A stretch of DNA of 64,000 nucleotides from Saccharina japonica. Its lineage: Eukaryota > Sar > Phaeophyceae > Laminariales > Laminariaceae. Both the position numbers and the translations under genes were made by a program. The notes below the pieces were generated by a model. It did no database searches. It was given only the letters and a program-made list of their open reading frames with translations, and was not told the DNA's origin. This document shows positions 1 to 11,438 of this stretch, in pieces (the stretch's first letter is position 1; each line of letters starts with the position of its first letter). The stretch is from positions 140,790 to 204,789 of the forward strand of contig MEHQ01003767.1 of NCBI GenBank assembly GCA_008828725.1. Reading direction: 5' to 3'.

Positions 1-2869
1 CCACTCAGCATATATATGCCACCCTCACCCCATCGATGTTGTAAACCGGGTTAGCTTGCAATTTCTACGAGTATTGTATCCGATAGTTGGGTGACGTCCA
101 GAATTCCACGAAGGAGGAGCCGAATACTGTTTAGGCGATGTGTATTCATCAGCAACACGCGTTGGCAATACACACCAACGTACCGAACCGCCATCTCGTC
201 TGGCGCAACCGAATCCACCGCATGTTCCGCAGGAAGAATCGCAGCAGATGTCGCCATCCTGTACTCCGGGAAGGCCGTTGTCGCACATGGCTTCAGCACA
301 ACACGATAATACATCGAAGCAAGGGTGGATTCATCAGGCTACACGTATCGTTTGTCATTCCGGTTGTTACCACGTATCGAGCATTACCGCACATTGCTGC
401 AGTTAAAACAGCAGCGGTTTGCGCAAAATACACAGCCAAGAAAGCACAAGCCGTACGCCTGAAATATTTGCCCCAGACGTACTTTCCGGGATGGCCTCAT
501 CGATGATGCACGGGGCGGCCATGGTGGCGTCGCACATCATGCCACTGTCCCTGATCCGGCTGGTGCAGCAGGAGTACTGTCAAAAATAAGAATAGGTGAG
601 GCTTGTTTTTATTAGACAGGGCGATGTTGGCGGCTGAGCAGGTGAGTGTCTGCCTGCCATACTCTGGAAAATATACTGGTATATGTCACACGACCCCCCT
701 CGACGTGCGCTACGGTAGGGTGTCCACTGAAGAGCCCAAACGATAGAAAGCGACAGGGCCACTTAACCGTCGAGCGGCAGGTTACGAAAACTAGTGTAGT
801 TGAATGATATGCGTATACGAGGTTAGATATCTATGTAAAGCACGATGTTGTATATTGGGCTAAGTTGCAAATGTCGGTGTACGTCGATTGTTGGGTGGGG
901 CATACCTCTCCGTAAATGAGGATCCCCACATTGGTTTTGTCTACATACTTAGTGTTCGTATATCAGCACGCGTCGACAACAGGCACCAACTAACCGAACC
1001 GCCCGGTAGTCCGGAGCAACCACTCCCTCCGCATGTTCCGCAGGTAGCGTCGCAGCAGATGTCGCCAAGCTGTACTCCCGGAAGTCCGTTGTCGCACACG
1101 GCTTCAGCACAACAAGATAACACATCACAGCGAGCGTGGGTTCGTCAAACTAGGCGTAACATTTGACGATTCCCTTGTATGCAGCCAGAGCGCATTCAAG
1201 CACACTGCCCAGGACAAAACAGCAGAGCTCAGCGCAAAGCACACAGTACAAAAAGCACAAGCAGTAGTCAAACAAGTTGTTAATGCACTAGCCAAATCTC
1301 TGCATAACGCACATTGGTTTTCCACGATGCACGGCGCGGCCTGGGTGTCGCTGCACACTATTCCACTGTCCCTGATTCGGCTGGTGCAGCAGTTATCCTG
1401 TTTAAATAGAACAAAGGAGCGAGGCATGGGGTTTGTTAGACCGGCCGATGTTGCGTGCTGAGCAGTACATCTCTCCCTGCCAACCGCTAAACCGAATCGA
1501 TCTACACATGCATACGACCCCCCCCGCTCGGAATCGTGCTAGAATAGGGTGCCCACTTCAGAGCCCAAAACTATTAAGTGATAGAGCTCCACAACGGCGG
1601 AGAGGCTAAACGATAGTTTGCATCATACGTGTATACCACAACAGCTCTTGTTCGACACATCCAGTTGGTTTACTGTAGCCAAATGTTGCCATTACAGTCG
1701 ATCGTTGGGTGAGGTATACAACTCCTTGAATAAGCAGCCTCATACTCGTTTGGGGTACGTGTATCCCTACAGCAGCACACGTCGACGACATACAGCCACT
1801 AACCGAACCGCCCGGTAGACTGCCGCAGCCACCCCCCCCGCATGTCCCGCAGTCAGCATCGCAGCATATGTCATCTCACTGGACTCCCGCAAGGCCGTTG
1901 CTGCATTGGCCTTCAGCACAACAGGAGAAACGCACCGCAGCAAGCGTGGGACAGGCGGACGACGTTAGTTGACAACGCCAGCGGGCTTGAAACTACAGAA
2001 ATCCACGTAAGGCGCATGCATAATGTGTATTTAGGACGAATATTCTTGATAACTGTTGGGACACGTGCTATGGTAGCACGGCGGCGAACATTCCTGATGT
2101 TCCTCGCAAGAGGGATTTTTACTCATCGCCACAACAGCTTAGTTCAGAATCTAAAAACAAAATATTTCCCATTTGTTCTATTATAGGTATTGAAACGAAC
2201 TGGGTTGATACTCAGTCGACAAGCACCGTCAGTCAGACAAGACTCCTGTGAAAACTATACCAGGTACGTACGTGTCGTCGCACGCGGTCAATATTGGAGT
2301 ATGTGATGAGGTTATGCTCTTTCCGAAGGTGATAAGTTTTTTTTTCATTTCATATTTGTGGGAGGCGCTGCCATCGTATACGAGTGTCGGCATTGATAAA
2401 GTCGTTCGGCAAGACTCTTCGAGCTCGTACCAAACTATCGATTGTTCCATTTATTGAAAAAAACTTTTAGCAGCAAAGTAAAAAACTAAGCAGCCGCTCT
2501 CAAACCACCATACATATGTATAACGCCATCTACTGTACGGTTAGGTATTCTTGTAGGTATGTACGACATACCAGGTACACATATGGACATTTCTTTAATA
2601 CATACAAGGCTTTCCTTTAGAGTGGTTGTAAGATGGGGGTTGACTCTTGCACGAATACAATTTGCTTGTAGTTGGGTTTGGACTAGTCCGCCAAAAATTG
2701 CAGGTGTATGGGGATTAGTGTGGCCACAATGAGTTACAATTTTACAGTACATTAAAAGATAGCCTACATCAAACCGTTCAAATGCGGGAGACGCAAGAAA
2801 AGCATAGTAGTATGGTTGTGCCCCCCCCGTACGCAGTACCTCAGCAGTAACAGAGCAGCAACAAACAAT

Positions 2870-4180
2870 ACAGAGCGGTAACCTTTATACTTTGGTCTAT
2901 GCCGGTCCATGGACGAGTCGACAATGTGTACCTGTTTTTTCATCAGACTCGAAGACCCAACGAAGATTCTCTGCCCTCGTACATAGGGGCGGCGTACGTT
3001 TTGTATGATACTCGTACCCCAGAACATACTTCGTACGGGTACGACTTGTTTACTTCCTTGGAGAAATTCTTGACAGATAATTTCCTGTGAATGTCCTGTA
3101 AATAAGTGAAACAAGCGTGCCTCTTGCGCAGACGGGAAGTGCAAAAAACAGCAAGCTGTTCGCCGGGAAAGTAACTACGCTACAGCACTATGAATACCTG
3201 ATAGACGTGTGCAGCAGCAACACAGTAATAAAAGAGTGTTCCGTGGCCCCGCAGACCGCAGGCGCACTCCTTGCGCCTGAGCTACCGTCGAAGAAGTCGA
3301 TTGAGTACTGCTGGCTCTGGTGCAGTACAGCAGTACATCATGATGAGCTCTGCCTGATACTGGTAGTCTGTATGTCTGTATGATAGTGTCTCTCCATACG
3401 CTCACAAAATGCCGGCTGTACAGCAGCAGTAGATCATGAGCTTTTCCATCTGATAGTCTGTATGCTGGTGTCCCTCCCTGGGGTTGTACAAATGCCGGTC
3501 GTCGAGTAACTGCACGAAGAAGAACTGTATTACAACCTATATACCGTGGTCTATGCTGGTCCATGGACGAGGCGACAATGAGTACCTGATTTTTCATCAG
3601 ACCCGCAGACATAACGAAGACACTCTGCCCTCGTACATAGGGGCGGTGTACGTATTGTATGATACTCGTACCCCAGAAAGTACTTGGTACGGGTACGACT
3701 TGTTTACCCCACCAGGAGCAATTCTTGATAGATGATTTCCTGTGAATTTCCTGAAAACAAAACGTGCCTCTTGCGCAGACGGGAAGGGCAAAAAACAGCA
3801 AGCTATTCACCGGGCAAGTAACTACGCTAGAGCACTACGATTACATGATAAACCTGTACAGCAACAACACAGTAATACAGGAGTTGTTCCGTGTCCCTGC
3901 AGATCACAGACACACTCCTTCTGCATGAGATACCGTCGAAGAAGCCGATTGAGTAGTGCTTGATCTGCTGTGGTAGAGCAGTACATAATGATGAGCTCTG
4001 CCTGATACTTGTACTCTGTGTGATGGTGTCTCTCTATACGCTCACAACGTGCCGTTTTTTCAGCAGCAGTACATCATGAGCTCTTCTATCTGATAGTCTG
4101 TATGCTGGTGTCTCTCCCTGGAGCTGTACAAATACCAGCCGTCGAGCACCTGCGTTATGGTAGTTAGGCACCAAAAAGCC
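2870..4180. repeat. Two tandem copies of a 654-bp unit in intron 1 of copy A
   Basis: The sequence from about 2870 to 3515 recurs from about 3525 to 4165 at an offset of 654 bp; ATGCCGGTCCATGGACGAG at 2899 matches ATGCTGGTCCATGGACGAG at 3553. Similarity runs through the whole unit with many substitutions, so the duplication is old. The region from 2600 to 4425 has no counterpart in copy B. No credible protein is encoded; short ORFs in it differ between the two copies. Confidence 0.75.
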
Positions 4181-4441
4181 CGCTGCTTCCGCCCGTTGCT
4201 GCTGCTGCATGTAGCTCCACATCACTTACGCATGCGCTATTGCAGCAGTTATCATTAGTTGATCGTGTGCTGCTGATGTACATCTGAATCATCAGCTCTG
4301 TCTGATGATCTGTAGTTATGCTGCTGTCAGCATAAAATGAAAAGCTAAAAACTAAGTGGGGACATTTGTCACGAAAATGTTTCTTACGGTCCACTCATAA
4401 CTAATGACCGACTCACCTTTACGTAACTCTAATGGTATTTA

Positions 4442-4811
4442 TGTGAGTACAAGTACTCAAGGTTCGACTCGAAGCTTGCAACAGTTTCTTCTTTGTATGC
4501 GTAGCGTGGAATACACGCCAGGTGTCGGGTTCCAGACTTGACGACAAGTCTGGTCCGTGAGAGTTGTGAGGGATGCGGGCGACGCATCCCATCATACACC
4601 AGATGTCTCGGGTCAATATTACCAATCATAGTTCGTCCGTAGACGAAGGATTGTACCGAGATCTTACTGATGAGATCATAGGAGATCTGACGTCACAGTT
4701 TGTACGATGAGAGACGGAGATCTCATGACGTGGGAATTGGTGATACCTGCTTGGGAGATCCTTACGGTGATCTCCGGATATATGCAGGTTGGACGAGGCA
4801 TGGCTCCCACA
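4442..4811 (-). repeat. 3' LTR of the Gypsy element (370 bp)
   Basis: Base-for-base identical to the 5' LTR at 13402-13771. It is preceded on its internal side by the polypurine tract and followed by the TTTA target duplication at 4438-4441. Confidence 0.93.
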
Positions 4812-4823
4812 TCGCCCCCCAAT
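4812..4823 (-). other. Polypurine tract of the Gypsy element
   Basis: The minus strand reads TTGGGGGGCGA directly before the TGTG start of the 3' LTR, the expected place for the plus-strand DNA primer. Confidence 0.75.
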
Positions 4824-6836
4824 GTTTGAACGCCTCATACTGGAAAACCCAGTATGCTTTCGAACATTCTTTGGAAAGAGACAGGTCACGATTTCTCTAC
4901 CAATTTTAAGTCATTGTACGGCAGTAGTTGATGTATAAACTTACTACTTGTCAATCAAGTAATCATGTCACCCCTTGCGTAGTGAAAACCACGGGCTTGT
5001 ATGAGCATAATCAAATTTCAACAAAGTGTTTCGGTCATATACAGACGAAGTGTCAACTACTAGTGATATTATATGTATCCTTTCCCACGCACGATTGCGT
5101 GGTAGAGGGTGAACATACTCAACGAAAATAAAACGAAACCTTTTTATAACGAGTAATGGTTTCTTAAACCTTTTATACTTAACGGTAGTACACGGAACCT
5201 TTGTACAAAAACATGGTTTACGGAACCTTTTGTACTATAACGGTGGTATCCGGGACTTTATATAAAATGTTGGTTTACGAATCCTTTTTATACTAACGGT
5301 GGTATATGTAACCTTGTATAAAAATGTTGGTTTACGGACCATTTTATACTCACGATGGTATACATAACCTTGTATAAAAAAATATTGGTTTACGGACCTT
5401 CTTACACAAACGATGGTATACGGAACCTTGTATAAAAAATATGTAACCTTTGACAACAGTCAGTACATCACTTACCACTTATGCGATGTGTGTGGTACGG
5501 TTTGCTTGCAAGGCTTGATACACACCGTGATAATACCATGAGTACTGGCTGACGGTTTTGCCAGAAAAATATGCATGCAGAATATGCAACTTAAATGAAC
5601 ACGATGATTGTTCGTTGGAAATACCGGGTATCCAAAATAAACGAGTAAGTCTGCATGACTAAACGATGGTGTGGTTGTAACGACAACGGAACAGCACAAC
5701 GGGCTGTATTTTGCATGGTTAACGACATGGCATGTCTCAACAATCGAAAAAGGCATCATCGACTACACGAATGAGACTATAACCATGATTCAGTCAATTA
5801 AGCTGAAATAAAACGATGTATATATCCCATTGATCTTATACGAATCATCTTGACTCAGTAAAAAAAAACTGTAGTAAGACTTTCTGTCAGTCATTCACGT
5901 TTGACTTTTGACAGGATCACATGAAATATATCACTATTTGATAGTATACGAACTATTTTATACAGTACCAAACTGTATAATAGACTTTCTGTCAGTCATT
6001 AACGATTGACTTGTTGACAGAATAAACACAAGAATTCAGTAGAACAAGCGGAAGACATTAATGTGCTCAATCAGATATTTTACCTCGGAGTGTACGGTTC
6101 ACGCGCATGACTGCACCTCACCAGCTCTTATCCAATGAAACGATACTGGTACTGGGAAATACATCACAAATGTATTCAGAAATCCCCAGTTCCTCACACA
6201 AAAAAAATGATGCTCATTAATTGATTGATTATCACTGCGCCAAATGTATACTTCAAGTATATGCACACTGCACACAGTTACTCCACTCAACTAACCCAAC
6301 AATGACACCCGAGTGTATACTCTTGGTATATGCACACCCTTGCGTAACCATTGGTTGAACGCTTCCCCCCCCACTACCCACTTTTCCTCTGATCGATGAG
6401 GTAGTGGACTACTCTACAGTGTACGTCTATGTGAGTACAAACTCTATAACCCTTACTCTCGAGCAAGTGCTATCTTTTCGTGTGAGGTACTTCCACACGA
6501 AGTAAACAACGAAACCACACGGGTATAATAACGATATACCGGGACACTTGCTGTTGGGATGCAGCTCAAATGTATCCAACCATGACTTAACTACAAGGGC
6601 ACTACTCCTCGTAAAAACAAATCCCAAGCAACCACCATTTGGGGACCCTACATGAAAGTTGCAATTCATAGGTCCAACGATCCACTAATGAACGAACGAA
6701 ATCCGGCCGGAAAAAAAATAATAGTGGGCGGTGTTGCAACGATTCTGACACACGAAAAATGTATATATATTCTATACTCCCAGTGACTATAGTCAAGGTG
6801 AAGGACGGTTCTGGGGGTAGTGTCAATACGAGTGAG
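4824..6836 (-). other. Non-coding 3' segment of the Gypsy element
   Basis: About 2 kb between the pol stop and the polypurine tract. The longest minus-strand frames (up to 95 codons) have no recognisable similarity to envelope or other proteins. It contains a tandem array at 5130-5460 and short palindromic stretches such as AGTATAC. Possible roles in RNA packaging are speculative. Confidence 0.6.
5130..5460. repeat. Tandem repeats in the 3' segment of the Gypsy element
   Basis: About six degenerate copies of a roughly 55-60 bp unit built on 'TATACTAACGGTGGTATACG' and 'ACCTTGTATAAAAATGTTGG'. AT-rich, with no consistent reading frame. Confidence 0.7.
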
Positions 6837-9800
6837 CTACGACGATCGTTTGCTCTTTGGAGGATCAAATGCGTGCGGATCTTCAGCTACAGTCCTATTA
6901 CGATACGCTCTGATCATCTCATGGCATTGGGGCACTATGTTGACGTGCCGCCAAATGCCCAACTTTGATGGTTTATCCTTAACAAGGAAATAGTATTGAA
7001 AATTAGTCAGTGAGGCTTTACCAGGCCCACGTTTGTGACTTTCGATAGCTTCAATAGTATACGGACCGATGTGCACGGTGAGCACAGAGCCGTCAAGATC
7101 AGGTACCGGCAATGTTGTTCCTAAAAAGAACTCATCGAGTGCCGTAAAATCCGGTACGGAACTAGACGTGTCATTATGGTATGCCTTAATACGACCTAAG
7201 TGAACGGACGTTTCCGCAAGTTCGCCATCTCTCGACACACGATAGATTACGGGCGACAACTGTGAACGTACAGTAAACGGACCACGCCAGGGACTAATAA
7301 GTTTGGGGTTGGGTCCATCAGCTACGGTATAGGGGCGGTGCACTAATACTTGATCCCCAGGCTGATATTGCGGGATGGACAATTTCTCGTTAGCTTCTGC
7401 CTGCTTATCGGTACGTTCCTTTAAATTGCGACGCGCAATTTCGTACGCGAGTTGCAAATTTTCAACGGTACGACGGGAGTATTCCAATCGTGTTCCAGAA
7501 CCAGACGTAGACGGTACGCCGAGAATAATGTCAACGGGTAACAAAGCTCTACGGCCAAACATCAAAAAGTGAGGAGTTTCCTCGAGCGTCTTATTGTAAG
7601 CAGTGTTATGTGCCAGTTGAATCATAGGTAGGAGTTCTGCCCAATTATCATACTTGACATTGACGTACATCGCTAACATACTATGCATTGTACTATGCAC
7701 ACGCTCTAAAATCGAATTGCCTTGCGGGCGATACGCTGACGTGCGTGTCTTTTTAAACCCAAAAACGGATTGCAATTCTTTAACGAGCTCATTTTCGAAT
7801 TCTGCACCTTGATCAGAGTGAAGAGTTTCGGGGGCAGAGAAGACCGAAAACACGCGTTCTACGAGAACACGGGCGATAGTTGCGGCTGATTTATCACTAA
7901 TCGCAACTAAAATGAGAAACCGGGTCAAATGGTCTATGACTGACATTACGTATTTCGAGTTATTCGACGACGATTTGTACTCTACCAAGTCAATAGCTAC
8001 GCATTGAAACGGACGGGAAACGGGACGGTGACCAACAGGTAATTTCGGAGGACGGTGCGACGTCTTGCGATGTTGGCACGACGAACAGCATTTTATGTGC
8101 TTGGCTACATCTTTCGACATAGTGTTCCACCAATAACGATCTCGGATTTTATCAAACGTGGCTTTAAAAGCGAGATGACCTCCAGACGCTGGTAAATCAT
8201 GGCACGAATGAACAACTAATTTCCGTAGAGTGGTGGGCACGACGAGTTGGTCACGGAACGAGCTGCGTTTTCGCAGATACCCCGGCAAGTACGACCGAAA
8301 TAATACGTTTTCGTTCAAAAAATAGTGACTCATGCTGGATTTACTTTCACCATCGGGAACGGCGACGGTAACCGGTGCTTTCACGTAATCGATGTACGGA
8401 CCGAATTCAGCACGTTGTTCTTCCAGTAATTTTTCTGGGTCAAGTAACGGAAACAAAGACACTGCACTAGCAAACAATTCGCTATCATTGTATACGATAT
8501 CTACGTCTTCGAGGTTTTGTGAGGACACTTGGAAGTCGCGTGGGCCAGGTACACGGTACGGTCTATCGCTCGGAACGTTGCGGCAGATAGATGCTAGCGT
8601 AGGCTCTTGCGGTAACGGTTCTTCCTCTACTTCCCCAAATAAGCGAGACAATGCGTCGGGTACTACGTTTAATTTTCCCGCGACGTGCTTAACAGTAAAG
8701 TCAAAGTTTTGAAGTGCAATAGCCCAACGAGTAAGCATATTGGATGTGTCTTGCATGTAATATAGATGGGTCAATGCTTGATGATCAGTAATCACCGTGA
8801 AATGTTTCCCAAATAAATACGGTCGCCAGTGAGCGAGTGCGAGAACGACTCCACAACACTCTTTCATAGACGCGGAATAATGGCGCTGTCCGTGTTTGAA
8901 TCGTTGACTAAAATACGCGATAATGTCAAGGTCAGACTTTGGATCGTCATTTTTCGACGGTTGGGCAAGAAAAGCGCCAACTCCTAACTCACTAGCATCA
9001 ACATGCACGACGAACTCACGCTCGTAATCTGGAAAATTCAACACGGGAGCCGACATCAGTAAACGTTTGATGTGGGCGAACGCAGTATCTTGTGCGCTGC
9101 CCCAGGCTTTCTTAAAACGAGGCCGCGTTGCAAAATCCTTACGGGTGAGTTCAACGAGTGGTGCGGTTACTTCGGCGAAATTCGGAACGAAACGACGTAC
9201 GAAATTCATCACACCTAAAACGGAACGGAGATCTTTAATGCAGGTGGGGGTTGGTAGCTTTTGAATAGCTTTGATACGGTCTTCCCCAACTGATACTCCC
9301 TCGGCCGTAATTACGTGGCCTAAATATACGACAGATTTAGGACCGAACGCTAATTTGGACGGCTTAAGAGTGAGACCAGCAGCTTGCAGAGCGACGAACA
9401 TGCTCTCTAAAGATTTCAAATGGTTTTCCCAGGTTGCGGACAATACACAGAGATCATCCATGTAAATAAGCAACTCAGGAATATGGCCCAACGTTTTATG
9501 TGCCATTTCTGTAAAAAGCCACGGAGCGTTACAGACACCAAACGGCATACGTTTGTAACAGTACTTGCCGCTGTTGGTGACAAAGGCTGTAGACTCGACA
9601 TGGTCAGGGTGAACGGGTATCTGCCAGTAGGCGCTTTGTACGTCAGCAACGCTGATGAATTGAGCACCTCCGACCATGTCTATGTTGTCTTCAAGGTTCG
9701 CCATCGGCCAGGTTTTACGAATAAGGTGCTTGTTGATCGTACTACGAAAATCAACACAGAATCGAGGTTGACCGTCCTTACGAGCCACAATAGTTACGGG

Positions 9801-11438
9801 TGAGCCCCACGGACTTGAGCGCTCTTCTATTATGTCGTCATCGAGCATATCTTGAACACACTTATTGATAACGGCTTCAGTGCGTGGATTGGCTCGATAC
9901 GGACGACGGCTCACGGGTTTCGTATTATCAGGAAGTGGGAACGTTGCTTCGGCAGTGGTACACTTGCCGAGCTCTGCCCGAGATAAAGATAATACAGGAC
10001 GGTACTTGGCACAGAGATCTAAAATTTCTGACTGCTGTTCAACGGTGAAAGTAGAGTCAACGAAAGCTTTAGATAACGGTGCAACGATTTCTGCACGTGC
10101 GGCTGCAATTTCGGTCTGTGTTTTTGGTGTTGCTGCAACAGCGTGCACGTGCAGCTGAGCAGGAGACACTACGGCAACACTCGACAAAAATCCTAGTTCT
10201 AATCCTACATGTAGGGCAAGAGACTCGGAAGATGGATTAGCTATTTGTACAGCAACGGAACCATCTATCGCTAGCCACGTGGCTACGGTACGAGCTACTA
10301 TTACTCGTTCAAATTCAACCGGACAATTTTCGCACGACATCTCTTTTTCAGAGAGTATTCGTGGTTCAATGACTACTTCTGTATCGCGACACGGTTTTTT
10401 GTCTGTATATGCAGTAATAACGGCTGCAAAACGAGGACGTAAATTAACACGGTTACGTAATTTTACCGCGTGAGTTTCAGCATCTTTGTGTACTGCTGCT
10501 ACAAAATTATGCAGTGCAGTGGGTGGGGCCAACCGTGAACGAGTATCAGTTGACTTATGGATAGCTGGGATGGTAACAGTGCTGGACGAAAAATTCAAAC
10601 GTTGATTTTTCCAGTCAAGAACTGCGCCAAAACGAGACATAACATCATTATCAAGTAATATATAGTCTGGCCCAAGTGATGGTATAACGAGGGCATCAAT
10701 ACGGCGAGAAATATCGCCTAAAGTAATCGACAACTTAATAAATCCCTTGACTTCGAGTGGCAAGCCGTTGGCTGCGCTCAAAGACATACAAGATGGAGGG
10801 ACAGGCTCAATAATAGCCTTGCATAAAGTTGGATGACGTTTCAAAAATAATAGCGAAACGCACGTAACGTCGCTTGCTGTATCTACAGTCAACTCTGGAA
10901 CAAAGAGACCGTTGATACTTCCAGGGATACGTATCCTCTGGGATGAAAAAGAGAGAGACAAAGATTTGTTTTTCCTTGACAGCGACGAGCTGAACCAAGA
11001 ATTTTTTCTTTTATTAATATCAAGATGACCTCCGCTTCCTACTGCTGTACTACGTTGGATCGAAATGTTTTTCCGTCCTTCTGCTGCACTTTTCCGGATC
11101 GCACGACGTTTCGATCCTGTGCTCAGTTCAACAACAGTTCTACTAGCGGCATCCCTCTTCTGCCCACTTTGGGGAGCAGAAGCTGAACTCTTACAGGTAA
11201 TCGGAACACTTAAATCAGACGAATTCACGGCAAGCACGGGCTGCTGTGCTGATGAAACTATGCTACGACCTGGTACCTTACCTACCGACATCTTTCTACG
11301 AGTACTCGTACGAAACTCTTTTTCATTCACAAGCGGCGCAAGAAGGAATTTTGACCTTTTTGCGTCCTTTCTACTGTTTTCGACGACAACAGCAGACTTG
11401 CAAGTCCCAAGCGCTACGGACAAAGCACCTGGGCACCC
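6837..11438 (-). CDS. pol: Pol polyprotein: protease, reverse transcriptase, RNase H, integrase, chromodomain-like tail
   Basis: The frame is continuous with gag across the UAG at 11441-11439. No ATG occurs until residue 45 (counted from the TTG at 11423), so Pol is probably made as a Gag-Pol fusion. Landmarks: protease VDTASD at 180-185 (D181; DTA instead of the usual DTG/DSG); RT with D594 and YMDD at 654-657; RNase H with D809, E855, D880 and D923; integrase zinc site H1075, H1083, C1113, C1116; DDE residues D1145, D1204, E1240 with 35 residues between the last two; a chromodomain-like tail from about 1452 to 1508. It ends at TGA or equivalent at 6839-6837 after 1,528 residues. All key catalytic residues except the protease third position are canonical, so the element may be active. 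Confidence 0.93.
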   Translation of the reverse strand, partial: GCPGALSVALGTCKSAVVVENSRKDAKRSKFLLAPLVNEKEFRTSTRRKMSVGKVPGRSIVSSAQQPVLAVNSSDLSVPITCKSSASAPQSGQKRDAASRTVVELSTGSKRRAIRKSAAEGRKNISIQRSTAVGSGGHLDINKRKNSWFSSSLSRKNKSLSLSFSSQRIRIPGSINGLFVPELTVDTASDVTCVSLLFLKRHPTLCKAIIEPVPPSCMSLSAANGLPLEVKGFIKLSITLGDISRRIDALVIPSLGPDYILLDNDVMSRFGAVLDWKNQRLNFSSSTVTIPAIHKSTDTRSRLAPPTALHNFVAAVHKDAETHAVKLRNRVNLRPRFAAVITAYTDKKPCRDTEVVIEPRILSEKEMSCENCPVEFERVIVARTVATWLAIDGSVAVQIANPSSESLALHVGLELGFLSSVAVVSPAQLHVHAVAATPKTQTEIAAARAEIVAPLSKAFVDSTFTVEQQSEILDLCAKYRPVLSLSRAELGKCTTAEATFPLPDNTKPVSRRPYRANPRTEAVINKCVQDMLDDDIIEERSSPWGSPVTIVARKDGQPRFCVDFRSTINKHLIRKTWPMANLEDNIDMVGGAQFISVADVQSAYWQIPVHPDHVESTAFVTNSGKYCYKRMPFGVCNAPWLFTEMAHKTLGHIPELLIYMDDLCVLSATWENHLKSLESMFVALQAAGLTLKPSKLAFGPKSVVYLGHVITAEGVSVGEDRIKAIQKLPTPTCIKDLRSVLGVMNFVRRFVPNFAEVTAPLVELTRKDFATRPRFKKAWGSAQDTAFAHIKRLLMSAPVLNFPDYEREFVVHVDASELGVGAFLAQPSKNDDPKSDLDIIAYFSQRFKHGQRHYSASMKECCGVVLALAHWRPYLFGKHFTVITDHQALTHLYYMQDTSNMLTRWAIALQNFDFTVKHVAGKLNVVPDALSRLFGEVEEEPLPQEPTLASICRNVPSDRPYRVPGPRDFQVSSQNLEDVDIVYNDSELFASAVSLFPLLDPEKLLEEQRAEFGPYIDYVKAPVTVAVPDGESKSSMSHYFLNENVLFRSYLPGYLRKRSSFRDQLVVPTTLRKLVVHSCHDLPASGGHLAFKATFDKIRDRYWWNTMSKDVAKHIKCCSSCQHRKTSHRPPKLPVGHRPVSRPFQCVAIDLVEYKSSSNNSKYVMSVIDHLTRFLILVAISDKSAATIARVLVERVFSVFSAPETLHSDQGAEFENELVKELQSVFGFKKTRTSAYRPQGNSILERVHSTMHSMLAMYVNVKYDNWAELLPMIQLAHNTAYNKTLEETPHFLMFGRRALLPVDIILGVPSTSGSGTRLEYSRRTVENLQLAYEIARRNLKERTDKQAEANEKLSIPQYQPGDQVLVHRPYTVADGPNPKLISPWRGPFTVRSQLSPVIYRVSRDGELAETSVHLGRIKAYHNDTSSSVPDFTALDEFFLGTTLPVPDLDGSVLTVHIGPYTIEAIESHKRGPGKASLTNFQYYFLVKDKPSKLGIWRHVNIVPQCHEMIRAYRNRTVAEDPHAFDPPKSKRSS

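Noticed and set aside
5472..6868. Short minus-strand ORFs downstream of pol as an envelope candidate
   Set aside because: Each is under 100 codons, with no signal peptide plus transmembrane pattern and no similarity I recognise.
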